Of a DNA stretch of 45,690 bases, positions 34,791-42,806 are shown one piece after another; the first letter of the stretch is position 1, and each line of letters begins with the position of its first letter. The position numbers were made by a program, and so were the translations under genes. Under the pieces are notes generated by a model that worked only from the letters and a program-made list of their open reading frames with translations, searched no databases and was not told where the DNA came from. The stretch comes from Coriobacteriales bacterium (lineage in GTDB: Bacteria; Actinomycetota; Coriobacteriia; Coriobacteriales; Atopobiaceae): assembly GCA_030529625.1 (NCBI GenBank), contig JAUMWN010000009.1:1-45690 (forward strand). The letters are read 5' to 3'.

Positions 34791-35944
34791 GGGGCATGAT
34801 TCGCTTCTTTAGACGACCGTATGCGAACACCCTTATTGCTGTGCTCGTGGGGCTTGTGGTTGCTGCCGTGGTCGTGGCCGCGACTGGCTACAACCCGTTC
34901 GAGACGTTCGCCACGCTGCTCTATGGTGCCTTTGGCAAGCCCAAGTACCTTGCCAACGTGATCATCAAGTCAACGCCCATACTCCTTACCGGTGTTGCGG
35001 TCTCGTTTGCGTTCAAGACCGGCCTCTTTAACATTGGTGCGGAAGGACAATATATCGCGGGCACCATATGCGCCACCATGGTAGGCGTGCTCTGCGACTT
35101 TCCCGCCATCATCCAGGTGCCGCTCGTGGTGCTTGCCGGTATCGTTGGAGGCGCCCTGCTGGGGGCTTTCATCGGCTTTCTCAAGGCACGCTTGGGCATC
35201 CACGAGGTGATCACCTCCATCATGACCAACTGGATCATGCTATACCTGTGCAACTTCGTGGTGCAGTCCAATACGTTCCACAACCCCAACTCAAACACGG
35301 CGCTGCCCATTCACGCGCAGAGCTACACGATGATCCTGCCGCAATGGAAGATGTCGGACGAAGGCATCGCGTACCTGGTGCAACGCCCTTGGCTGCGCGA
35401 CATCCTGCTCAAGACCGATCTTAACCTGGGGTTTGTCGTGGCCGTGCTCGTGGCGATTCTCGTGAGCGTGCTGCTGGCAAAGACCAAGTTGGGATATGAG
35501 CTGCGTGCGGTGGGCTACAACAAGGACGCCGCGCAGTTCTCGGGCATTGGCGTGGAGCGCAGCGTGGTGCTGTGCATGCTTATCTCGGGCGCCATCTGCG
35601 GCCTTGCCGGCGCGCTCAACATCACGGGCATCTCGCCCCACACGTTGGCAACGCTCGGCGCGCAGGAGGGCTACGGGTTCAACGGCCTCGCGGTGGCCTT
35701 TATTGCCGGGTGCTCCGCGCTGGGATGCATACCGGCGAGCATTCTGTTTGCGGGCCTGGTGTATGGCGGCATGACGGTGCAGCAGATCGTGGGCGTGCCT
35801 TCGGAGGTAATAAACATCATGATTGGCACGATCGTGTTCTTTACGGCACTTCCCGGCATGGCGCCCAAGGTTGCCAGATGGCTGGAGAAAAGGTCCAAGA
35901 GGAACGATTCCAAGAACGCTGACGTAACGCAAGGGGAGGCATAG
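34787..35944 (+). CDS. Nucleoside ABC transporter permease 1
   Basis: 385 residues, about nine membrane helices, of the BPD_transp_2 family (LivM/RbsC-like; NupB/YufP type). Typical marks are FAFKTGLFNIGAEGQYIAG and YGFNGLAVAFIAGCSALGCIPASILFAGLVYGG. GTG start overlaps the ATPase stop (GTGA); an ATG three codons in is an alternative. A short basic tail (KRSKRNDSK) ends in the cytoplasm. Confidence 0.92.
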   Translation: MRGMIRFFRRPYANTLIAVLVGLVVAAVVVAATGYNPFETFATLLYGAFGKPKYLANVIIKSTPILLTGVAVSFAFKTGLFNIGAEGQYIAGTICATMVGVLCDFPAIIQVPLVVLAGIVGGALLGAFIGFLKARLGIHEVITSIMTNWIMLYLCNFVVQSNTFHNPNSNTALPIHAQSYTMILPQWKMSDEGIAYLVQRPWLRDILLKTDLNLGFVVAVLVAILVSVLLAKTKLGYELRAVGYNKDAAQFSGIGVERSVVLCMLISGAICGLAGALNITGISPHTLATLGAQEGYGFNGLAVAFIAGCSALGCIPASILFAGLVYGGMTVQQIVGVPSEVINIMIGTIVFFTALPGMAPKVARWLEKRSKRNDSKNADVTQGEA

Positions 35945-35945
35945 C

Positions 35946-36863
35946 ATGAACAACGTCATTCTACTTTTGGGCATAACCCTCATGTATGCAACCCCGCTGG
36001 TGTATGGTGCGTTAGGCGGCGTGATATCGGAGCGTTCCGGCGTCACCAACATAGGCATCGAGGGTATGATGGTGATTGGTGCCGTTGCAGCCGCGGCAAC
36101 GAGCTACTTTACGGGCAACCCTTGGATTGCCTTTATCGTCGCGGGGCTGTGCGGGGCGCTCATGGCGCTTCCGCATGCCATCGCGTCCATAACGTTTGCG
36201 GCCGACCAAACCGTGTCGGGAGTGGCCATCAACCTGCTGGCCCCCGGCATTGCCCTGTTTGCATGCCGCAGCCTCTTCTCGGGCGCGGCCATGACGCCGG
36301 TGGTAGCCAAGCTGCCCAAGATCTTTGGGGACGGCTGGATGGCCAACACGGTGTGGGCCAACCTCAACGTGAACGTGACCACCGTAATCGCGCTGCTGCT
36401 TACCGTTGTCGCCTGGTTCGTGATGTATCGCACCAAGTGGGGCCTGCGCATGCGCGCGGTGGGCGAGCATCCTGCCGCAGCCGACACGCTGGGCATCAAC
36501 GTGTACCGGGTGCGCTACGTATGCGTGCTCGTGAGCGGCATGCTCGCTGGGTTTGGCGGCGCGTCCATGACTATCGCCATCATCTCGCAGTTTACTCAAA
36601 CGGCCATATCGGGCCATGGCTTTATTGCGCTTGCAGCCGTGATCTTTGGCAAGTGGACGCCGTTTGGCGCGTACGGCGCATGCACGCTCTTTGGAGCCAC
36701 GCAGGCGCTGGCCATCCTTTTGGGCGGCGGCTCGATTCCCATTCCGCCAAGCGTCCTGTCCATGCTGCCCTACATTATGACCATCGTGGTGCTGGTGCTC
36801 TTTGTTGGTAAGTCCGTTGCGCCCAAGGCAAACGGCATTCCCTATATAAAGGGCAGCAGATAG
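35946..36863 (+). CDS. Nucleoside ABC transporter permease 2
   Basis: 305 residues, about eight helices, BPD_transp_2 family (NupC/YufQ type). Marks: LGGVISERSGVTNIGIEGMMVIGA, WGLRMRAVGEHPAAADTLGI and GHGFIALAAVIFGKWTPFGA. The start lies one base after the preceding stop with AAGGGGAGG upstream. With the other permease it forms the membrane channel of the importer. Confidence 0.92.
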   Translation: MNNVILLLGITLMYATPLVYGALGGVISERSGVTNIGIEGMMVIGAVAAAATSYFTGNPWIAFIVAGLCGALMALPHAIASITFAADQTVSGVAINLLAPGIALFACRSLFSGAAMTPVVAKLPKIFGDGWMANTVWANLNVNVTTVIALLLTVVAWFVMYRTKWGLRMRAVGEHPAAADTLGINVYRVRYVCVLVSGMLAGFGGASMTIAIISQFTQTAISGHGFIALAAVIFGKWTPFGAYGACTLFGATQALAILLGGGSIPIPPSVLSMLPYIMTIVVLVLFVGKSVAPKANGIPYIKGSR

Positions 36864-36870
36864 CTTTTTT

Positions 36871-36901
36871 GGTGCCTGGGGTAGTACTCACCCCAGGCAC
36901 C
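36871..36901 (+). terminator. Terminator of the nucleoside importer operon
   Basis: GGTGCCTGGGGT (36871-36882) and ACCCCAGGCACC (36890-36901) pair perfectly around a seven-base loop, followed by CTTTGTCC and preceded by six T. It lies seven bases after the last stop codon. Confidence 0.7.
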
Positions 36902-37019
36902 TTTGTCCTCAACGTCGCCAAATCCCAGCCTATCTGTGGGCAATATGGGGTAATGCGCCTGTGATGGCGCCAAATTGGGTACCATAGTCGCATGGCTTTA
37001 GTGGAACAGGGGGGATTGA

Positions 37020-37505
37020 ATGAGAACAGCGGTCGTGTACTATTCGTTGTCGGGCAACACCCATCTGGTCGCTCGTCAGATCGAGGACGAGCTGCCTGCC
37101 GACCTGGTGCGCATCACCCCCACTAAGGAATATCCCAACAGGGGAGCGCGCAAGTTTCTGTGGGGCGGAGCAGGCGTAATCATGGGTAGTACGCCCCAGC
37201 TTGAGCCCTACGAGTTCGATGCTGCGGCATACGATCGCATTATCGTGGGCACGCCGCTTTGGGCTGGCAGTTTTGCCCCGCCCATTCGCACGTTTGCCAA
37301 CGAACAACGCGAGGCCCTTGCCAACAAGCGCATCGCGGCCTTCGTGTGCAGCTCATCGGGCAATGCGGACAAGTGCTTTGGCAAGATTGCCGAGCTCTTT
37401 GGGACCGACCAGCTCGAGGCGCAGCTCTCGCTCGTGGACCCCAAACAGACGCGCAGGCGTGAGGACGACCTGGCCATCCAGGCCTTTTGCTCGCAGCTGG
37501 GATAG
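37020..37505 (+). CDS. Flavodoxin-fold protein
   Basis: 161 residues. The N-terminal YYSLSGNTHLVARQI is the FMN phosphate-binding loop; YDRIIVGTPLWAGSFAPPIRTF and FVCSSSGNADKCFGKIAELF are the later FMN-contacting loops. It should be an electron carrier or small quinone/thiol reductase. The next gene, 26 bases on, is glutaredoxin-like, suggesting a shared redox role. GGGGGGATTGA precedes the ATG. Confidence 0.88.
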   Translation: MRTAVVYYSLSGNTHLVARQIEDELPADLVRITPTKEYPNRGARKFLWGGAGVIMGSTPQLEPYEFDAAAYDRIIVGTPLWAGSFAPPIRTFANEQREALANKRIAAFVCSSSGNADKCFGKIAELFGTDQLEAQLSLVDPKQTRRREDDLAIQAFCSQLG

Positions 37506-37531
37506 CGATTCCATCAATCGAGGAGAATACC

Positions 37532-37777
37532 ATGGATAAGCAGCTTGACCTGTATTACTACGACGCATGTCCCTACTGCCAAAAGGTCCTGCGTGCCATG
37601 AGGCAGCTGGGCATCCAGGACAAGATTACGCTCAAGAACATCCTCACCAGCCAGCAGAACGCCAAAACGCTGGTGCGAGTGGGTGGCAAGCGCCAGGTGC
37701 CCTGCCTGTTCATAGATGGGGTGCCCATGTACGAGAGCGACGACATTGTGGCCTATCTCACGCGGGTGTTTGGGTAA
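37532..37777 (+). CDS. Glutaredoxin-like (GST N-terminal) thiol-redox protein
   Basis: 81 residues. The active site CPYC is at residues 13-16, the cis-proline at QVPCLF, and the C-terminal helix GVPMYESDDIVAYL fits glutaredoxin and GST N-terminal domains. The ATG at 37532 has GAGGAG upstream; the frame extends upstream without a site. Probably co-transcribed with the flavodoxin. Confidence 0.88.
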   Translation: MDKQLDLYYYDACPYCQKVLRAMRQLGIQDKITLKNILTSQQNAKTLVRVGGKRQVPCLFIDGVPMYESDDIVAYLTRVFG

Positions 37778-37843
37778 TTCGGGCGGAATCGTCTGGCGAC
37801 GCGCACCCGTTATCTCTATCAAATCTAGTATCAGGGGTATTGC

Positions 37844-39379
37844 ATGAGCATTCTTGAGGCGATCGCTTCTAACGTGCAGGCGCATCCAGAGCGCCTGGCG
37901 TATGTGGTAAACACGCGCGAGGGCAGCCAGTCCCTCACCTGGCGCCAGTTGGGCGAGCAGTCCGATCGCCTGGCGACCTACATTTCCCAGTACGTGCCGG
38001 GCAACGTGCCCGTCGTGGTGTACGGGCACAAGGACCCGCTCATGATCGTCTCGTTTTTAGCCTGCTCCAAGTCAGGCCGCGCTTACTGTCCGGTGGACAC
38101 CTCGGTTCCCGCCGGACGTCTGCAGGACATCGTGCGCGAGGTCGTTCCTAGCCTGGTGATTGCCGCAGAGCCGCTTCCGGAGGTGTCGTGCGGCAACGCT
38201 CTCGTGTTGGATAAGTGCGACCTGGAGCGTATCGTGGCGCAGGACGGGGCCGCAAGCACGCAGTCCTTGTGGCTTGGCCCAGACGACGTGTACTACATCA
38301 TCTTCACCTCGGGCAGCACGGGCAAGCCCAAGGGCGTGCAGATTACACGCGACTGCTTGGACAACTTTGTGGCGTGGGGGCAGACGCTGTGCGCGAATGC
38401 CGCAGAGCAGGGCTATGTGTTCGTGAATCAGGCGCCGTACTCCTTTGATCTCTCGGTGATGGACCTGTACCTGTCCCTAAGCCTGGGCGGTACCGAGTTC
38501 GCGCTGGAGAAGAAGCTGCTGGAGTCCATGGCCACCCTGTTCGAGCGCCTGCACACGTCGGGTGCCACGGTGTGGGTGTCCACGCCCTCGTTTGCCGAGA
38601 TGTGCCTGGCCGACCCGTCCTTTAGCCAGGAGCTGCTGCCCTCCATGCGCGCCATGCTCTTTTGCGGGGAGACGCTCACCAACCGCTGCGCTGAGCGCCT
38701 CTTGGAGGCGTTTCCACAGGCGGAGGTGTACAATACCTACGGTCCCACCGAGTCCACCGTGGCGGTAACCGGCGTGCGGGTGACCAGGGACGTGTCGCAG
38801 GCCTTTGTGCCACTTCCCGTGGGGACGCCAAAGCCCGGAACCTCCATTCGCATCGTGGACGCAGACGGCAATGAGGTCGCGCCCGGCCAGAAGGGCGAGA
38901 TTCAAATCGTGGGCGACAGCGTGAGCGTGGGATACTTCCACGATCACGAGCGCACGGCCAAGGCCTTCTCTACACATGAGCTCAACGGCCAGACGATGCG
39001 TGCCTATCGCACGGGCGACGAGGGATACCTGCAGGACGGCATGCTGTTTTACAGCGGCAGGATCGACCTGCAGATAAAGATGAACGGTTACCGCATCGAG
39101 CTGGAGGACATCGAAGCCAACATCGCCAAGATCGCCGGCGTGGTGCGCGTGTGCGTGTTGCCTGTGCGTCGTCCCGACGGGTCGGTGCGCAGCCTTACCG
39201 CCTACCTGGTGATGGACCGGCCTGCCAGCTCGTACTCCTCCAAGGAGCTGCGCGGACTGCGCAAGGAGTTGGCGAGCGATCTGCCCGCGTATATGATTCC
39301 CAAGCGCCTGCGCGTGATGGACGACCTGCCGGTAACCAACAACGGCAAGGTGGACCGCAAGGCCCTGGCCGCGCTGTAG
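37844..39379 (+). CDS. dltA: D-alanine--D-alanyl carrier protein ligase DltA
   Basis: 511 residues, usual length. An adenylate-forming enzyme with TSGSTGKPKGV at 156-165, YNTYGPTESTV, YRTGDEGYLQDG, GRIDLQIKMNGYRIE and the C-terminal lysine motif NNGKVDRKAL. It activates D-alanine with ATP and loads it on DltC. First gene of the dlt operon. AGGGG lies ahead of the ATG. The last seven bases of sense codons plus the stop are duplicated 146 bases downstream as part of a 20-bp direct repeat. Confidence 0.93.
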   Translation: MSILEAIASNVQAHPERLAYVVNTREGSQSLTWRQLGEQSDRLATYISQYVPGNVPVVVYGHKDPLMIVSFLACSKSGRAYCPVDTSVPAGRLQDIVREVVPSLVIAAEPLPEVSCGNALVLDKCDLERIVAQDGAASTQSLWLGPDDVYYIIFTSGSTGKPKGVQITRDCLDNFVAWGQTLCANAAEQGYVFVNQAPYSFDLSVMDLYLSLSLGGTEFALEKKLLESMATLFERLHTSGATVWVSTPSFAEMCLADPSFSQELLPSMRAMLFCGETLTNRCAERLLEAFPQAEVYNTYGPTESTVAVTGVRVTRDVSQAFVPLPVGTPKPGTSIRIVDADGNEVAPGQKGEIQIVGDSVSVGYFHDHERTAKAFSTHELNGQTMRAYRTGDEGYLQDGMLFYSGRIDLQIKMNGYRIELEDIEANIAKIAGVVRVCVLPVRRPDGSVRSLTAYLVMDRPASSYSSKELRGLRKELASDLPAYMIPKRLRVMDDLPVTNNGKVDRKALAAL

Positions 39380-39531
39380 GAAGCGTGTAACGTGCGCGAC
39401 CCGGACATAGGTGACGGGGACAATTGTCCCGAGAGCACGGACCCACAGGTGGGGAATGACCGCCTGCGTCCCGTTAGTGGGACAAACGTCCCCGTCACCT
39501 TTGTCCCGTCTTGGCCGCGCTGTAGGAAGCG
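39366..39531. repeat. Palindromic element inserted at the dltA 3' end with a 20-bp direct duplication
   Basis: Bases 39366-39385 and 39512-39531 are identical 20-mers, which include the last codons and stop of dltA. Between them is a 126-base insert containing an inverted repeat with arms 39403-39429 and 39480-39506, the latter identical to 4434-4460. This looks like insertion of a GACAAAGGTGACGGGGAC element with a target-site duplication. The gap 39380-39662 otherwise holds only the leader of the next gene. Confidence 0.8.
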
Positions 39532-39662
39532 AGCGCAAGTGCGTCCCTGCCACCTGCATTTTGACCGTTTTTGTGGGACGGGCACACTCTTGCGTATGGT
39601 CCAAGGGCCGTGTGGTAGAGTAGCATTTCAACTGTGGACGCAAGCATACGGAGGCATCTGTT

Positions 39663-39836
39663 ATGAGCAAACGCCTTTCTTCTCTTATCCCCATCCTGTT
39701 GGCCGTCGTTCTCGCGCTTGGCTCCCTCACGCTGGTGGGCTGCGGCGGCTCGAGCGACGACTCGAGCAAGGCCGATGCCAACACCACCGAACAGGACAAC
39801 TGCTACGGTGACGACATGCCGGTGATCAACGAGTAG
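39663..39836 (+). CDS. Small lipoprotein inside the dlt operon
   Basis: 57 residues. Signal peptide MSKRLSSLIPILLAVVLALG ending in a lipobox, LTLVGC (Cys27), then a Gly/Ser/Asp-rich 30-residue tail ending MPVINE. CGGAGG lies ahead of the ATG. It lies between dltA and dltB in the same direction. It has no recognised domain and does not look like DltX, which is at 42570. It could be an accessory factor on the outer face of the membrane; unknown. Confidence 0.75.
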   Translation: MSKRLSSLIPILLAVVLALGSLTLVGCGGSSDDSSKADANTTEQDNCYGDDMPVINE

Positions 39837-39905
39837 CCAAATCGTCTGTTGGCACTTGGTGGCAGGCTCTGACGGCTAGGTAACGAACCGGTTGGGACGG
39901 CAGGC

Positions 39906-41081
39906 GTGGACTTCTACGTAGAACCATCATTCTTTGTGCTGTGCGTGCCCATTGTGCTGGGCGCGCTGGTGCTTGGGCTGCGCGAGCGGCCGCTTGGTCG
40001 CTATGGCCTCGTGGCCTCGGCGATCATGCTCTTCCTGCTGTTCTTTAGGTCCATTCCTACGCTCATCTACGTATGTGCCTACCTAGCCGTCTCGCTGCTG
40101 CTGTTTGCATGGGTGCGGTCGCTGTTCGCACGCGACGACCCCAAGGCGGTGACGTGGTATCGGGTGGCGTTGGCCGCACAGATCGCACCCTTGGCCATCT
40201 ACAAGGTGGGCGTGGTGTTCAACCCCCACTTCCTGGGCTTCTTGGGTATCTCCTACATTACCTTTAAGGCCGTGCAGGTGCTGATAGAGGTGCGTGACGG
40301 CCTGATTCGGGACATGACGGTCGTGGAGTACCTCAGCTTCCTGTGCTTCTTCACGCCGTTCACCTCCGGTCCCATCATGCGCAGCAGGAGCTTTGTGGAG
40401 GACCTGCGCACGCCCCTGTCGCGTGACGCATACCTCGAGCGCCTGTACCGGGGCATGGGCTGGTTCGTGCTGGGTGCCGTGTACAAGTTCGTGGGCTCGG
40501 CGCTGGCCAAGTGGGCCATGTGGATGATCGGCAGCACGGTGCACGTTGCGGCGCTGTCGTGGATGGGCACGGTGCCCTTCTTTGGCATCGACCTGTTCTT
40601 TGACTTCGCCGGCTATTCCAACATGGCGATGGGTCTGGGACTCATGCTGGGCGTGGAGGTGCCCCGCAACTTTAGGGCCCCCTTCCTGGCGAAGGACATC
40701 AAGGAGTTTTGGGATCGGTGGCACATCTCGCTGTCCACATGGCTGCGTGACTTCGTGTTTATGCGCTTCTCCCAGTTTGCCATCTCGCGCAAGCTCTTCT
40801 CATCCAGGATAACCACGGCCTGCGTTGGCTTTATGCTCAACATGGTCCTCATGGGCGTGTGGCATGGCCTTACGTGGGACTACGTGGCTTACGGCGTATA
40901 TCACGGCGCCCTGCTTGCGGGGTGCCACTGCATGCAAAAGAAGTGGAAGTTCTACAAGAAGCACAAGCGCGACACGTGGTTTGGCATCGCGTCGTGGGTG
41001 GTAACCATGGTGGCCGTATTCTTTGGCTTCGCGTTGTTTGGCGGGTATGTGGTAACGCCGCTTTTGGGTGGCGGCCGCTAG
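39906..41081 (+). CDS. dltB: D-alanyl transfer protein DltB (MBOAT)
   Basis: 391 residues, about ten helices, MBOAT family. Marks: PFTSGPIMRSRSF, WDRWHISLSTWLRDFVF and the catalytic histidine in MGVWHGLTWDYVAYG (His320). It forms the membrane channel where D-alanine passes from DltC towards the outer face. GTG start with GGGACGGCAGG ahead. Next gene dltC starts 55 bases on. Confidence 0.93.
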   Translation: MDFYVEPSFFVLCVPIVLGALVLGLRERPLGRYGLVASAIMLFLLFFRSIPTLIYVCAYLAVSLLLFAWVRSLFARDDPKAVTWYRVALAAQIAPLAIYKVGVVFNPHFLGFLGISYITFKAVQVLIEVRDGLIRDMTVVEYLSFLCFFTPFTSGPIMRSRSFVEDLRTPLSRDAYLERLYRGMGWFVLGAVYKFVGSALAKWAMWMIGSTVHVAALSWMGTVPFFGIDLFFDFAGYSNMAMGLGLMLGVEVPRNFRAPFLAKDIKEFWDRWHISLSTWLRDFVFMRFSQFAISRKLFSSRITTACVGFMLNMVLMGVWHGLTWDYVAYGVYHGALLAGCHCMQKKWKFYKKHKRDTWFGIASWVVTMVAVFFGFALFGGYVVTPLLGGGR

Positions 41082-41136
41082 ACCAACACGTACCATACTA
41101 GGTGCAAGACGACGGCAACACAGAAGGGATGCTGCA

Positions 41137-41376
41137 ATGAGTAACGTAAGCGAGCAGATCGTGGACCTCGTGGTGGAGATAACCGGCGAGGACGAGGTGG
41201 CCGACGAGCGCGACATGGACCTGTTCGAGGAGGAGTATCTGGACTCCATGGCCGCCATCGAGCTTTTGGTGGCGATTAAGGATACCTTTGGCGTCTCGAT
41301 CGCCCCTACCGAGTTCGAGCGTGACGAGATGAACACCGTAAACAAGATCATTGCACGCGTGCAAGAGCGCATGTAG
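41137..41376 (+). CDS. dltC: D-alanyl carrier protein DltC
   Basis: 79 residues, usual length. The phosphopantetheine serine is Ser37 in EEEYLDSMAAIELL. AAGGGA lies ahead of the ATG; a longer frame upstream lacks a site. It carries D-alanine from DltA to DltB. Unlike the fragment at 16681 it keeps the Asp before the serine. Confidence 0.93.
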   Translation: MSNVSEQIVDLVVEITGEDEVADERDMDLFEEEYLDSMAAIELLVAIKDTFGVSIAPTEFERDEMNTVNKIIARVQERM

Positions 41377-41403
41377 CAGGTGACGGGGAGCGCAGGTGGC
41401 CTG

Positions 41404-42567
41404 ATGGAGGCGCACACGCTACATAGGCGCCTTTTGGCGATGCTGGCTGGCCTCGCGGTTGCCGCGGGCGTGGTGGCGGCGACGTTTGCGCTGCTGCCCG
41501 CGCAGGCCGCGCACGACGATGCGCTGGACTTTGGCTACGTGTATTCGGGAGCCAAGTCCTCCAGCGTGGACTTCGTGCGTGCCAACCTCGCTCAGGACCG
41601 CCTGCTGGTGCTGGGGTCGTCTGAGTTTTCCACGCCTGCCAGTATCGTGCCCCAGGTGCCGTCGCAAACGTTTGGCACGCACAACTACGGGCTGCAGCTC
41701 ATGTTGGTGGGCGAGGCCTTCGACCAGTGCCTGTGGCACACCATGGCGTTGGGTGCGTTGGCAGACGGCGGACTTCCCCGCAACAAGGTCGCTCTCATCG
41801 TGGGGTTGGGGCAGTACACCGACGGCGGCTTGGATGCCAGCACGTTCTCGTCGCGCTTCTCGTACACGCTGTACCGGGGCTTTTGCGCAAACCCCTCCAT
41901 ACCGCAGGACCTGCGCGACCGAGTGCGGCATCGTCTGGAGGAGCAGGGGGTTGACCAGACTACGTTACGTGGGGCAGATCCCAAGCTTGCCCTGGACGCG
42001 GTGGACGGCCTGGTGCTGGGGGCCATGGACGACCTCAAGCTGCGCAACGACTTGGGAGAGGTGCGCAAGCGCGGCATGGCGTGGCCGGACGAGGCCACCC
42101 ACGATCCCGACTGGGACGAGCTGCGTGCACAGGCGCTGGCAGATGCCAAGCGCATGAGCACCACCAACGAGTGGGGCGTGGAGGACGCGTTCTACACCAA
42201 GCAGCTCGCGCCGGCCTTGGGGTCGCTCTCGGGTGCACGTGCCGCAGAGACCTACACCAACACGCCGGAGTACGACGACCTCGACCTGTTCCTGAGCGTG
42301 TGTGATGCCTGTGGCGTGGAGCCACTGATAATCGTGGAGCCGGTCCTCGGTCCTTACTACGACTACATTGGCATTGACGGCAGCACGCGCGAGGCCGCCT
42401 ACCAAAGGATTCGTGACGTGGTGGCGCGGCATTCGTCGGCACAGCTTGCGGACTTCTCGAACAAGGAGTACGAGAAGTACTACCTGTTTGACATCGTACA
42501 CTTTGGCTGGACGGGCTGGATCGATGCGGAACAGGCGCTGTATGAGTTTGCCAAGGAGGGCGCATAG
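41404..42567 (+). CDS. dltD: D-alanyl transfer protein DltD
   Basis: 387 residues from ATG 41404; a GTG at 41380 is an alternative. An N-terminal membrane anchor (about 9-30) precedes an SGNH-like extracellular domain: LVLGSSEFSTP (Ser72/Ser73), and near the end FDIVHFGWTGW with His366, the usual DltD pair. It moves D-alanine on to teichoic acid outside the cell. Unusual insertions lie in the middle (residues about 150-230). The downstream dltX-like gene starts two bases after its stop. Confidence 0.92.
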   Translation: MEAHTLHRRLLAMLAGLAVAAGVVAATFALLPAQAAHDDALDFGYVYSGAKSSSVDFVRANLAQDRLLVLGSSEFSTPASIVPQVPSQTFGTHNYGLQLMLVGEAFDQCLWHTMALGALADGGLPRNKVALIVGLGQYTDGGLDASTFSSRFSYTLYRGFCANPSIPQDLRDRVRHRLEEQGVDQTTLRGADPKLALDAVDGLVLGAMDDLKLRNDLGEVRKRGMAWPDEATHDPDWDELRAQALADAKRMSTTNEWGVEDAFYTKQLAPALGSLSGARAAETYTNTPEYDDLDLFLSVCDACGVEPLIIVEPVLGPYYDYIGIDGSTREAAYQRIRDVVARHSSAQLADFSNKEYEKYYLFDIVHFGWTGWIDAEQALYEFAKEGA

Positions 42568-42569
42568 CG

Positions 42570-42749
42570 ATGGCACGAAAGAAGAGACAGACCCTGCGCG
42601 ACAGGTACGATCAATGGCTTTGCAACCATCCCGTTGCGGCATACGCAATCGTGGGCGTGAGCATGGCCGCTGCCGTGGTGGTCATCTTCCTCTTTGTGAC
42701 GTTCTCGGGCTTCGGTTCGTCGGCAGAGTTTATCTATAATCAGTTCTAA
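42570..42749 (+). CDS. dltX: DltX-like D-alanylation peptide
   Basis: 59 residues: a basic N-terminus (MARKKRQTLRDRYDQW), one membrane helix (about 24-45) and a short tail ending FIYNQF. DltX proteins are about 50 residues, single-helix, with a conserved C-terminal motif close to FIYNEF; a tyrosine in this motif is reported to carry D-alanine across. In Firmicutes dltX usually lies ahead of dltA; here it is the last gene, two bases after dltD. Ribosome site GGAGGGCG at the dltD end. It is too short to be found by simple length cut-offs. Identification rests on length, helix, tail and position. Confidence 0.8.
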   Translation: MARKKRQTLRDRYDQWLCNHPVAAYAIVGVSMAAAVVVIFLFVTFSGFGSSAEFIYNQF

Positions 42750-42806
42750 TCAGCGTGATTCATCCTAATAGGAGCTACGCAAACACGCAGTATGGGGGTG
42801 ATGCCC

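Noticed and set aside
39663-39836. DltX at the position between dltA and dltB
   Set aside because: It is a lipoprotein without the C-terminal FIYN-type motif. The gene at 42570 fits DltX instead.
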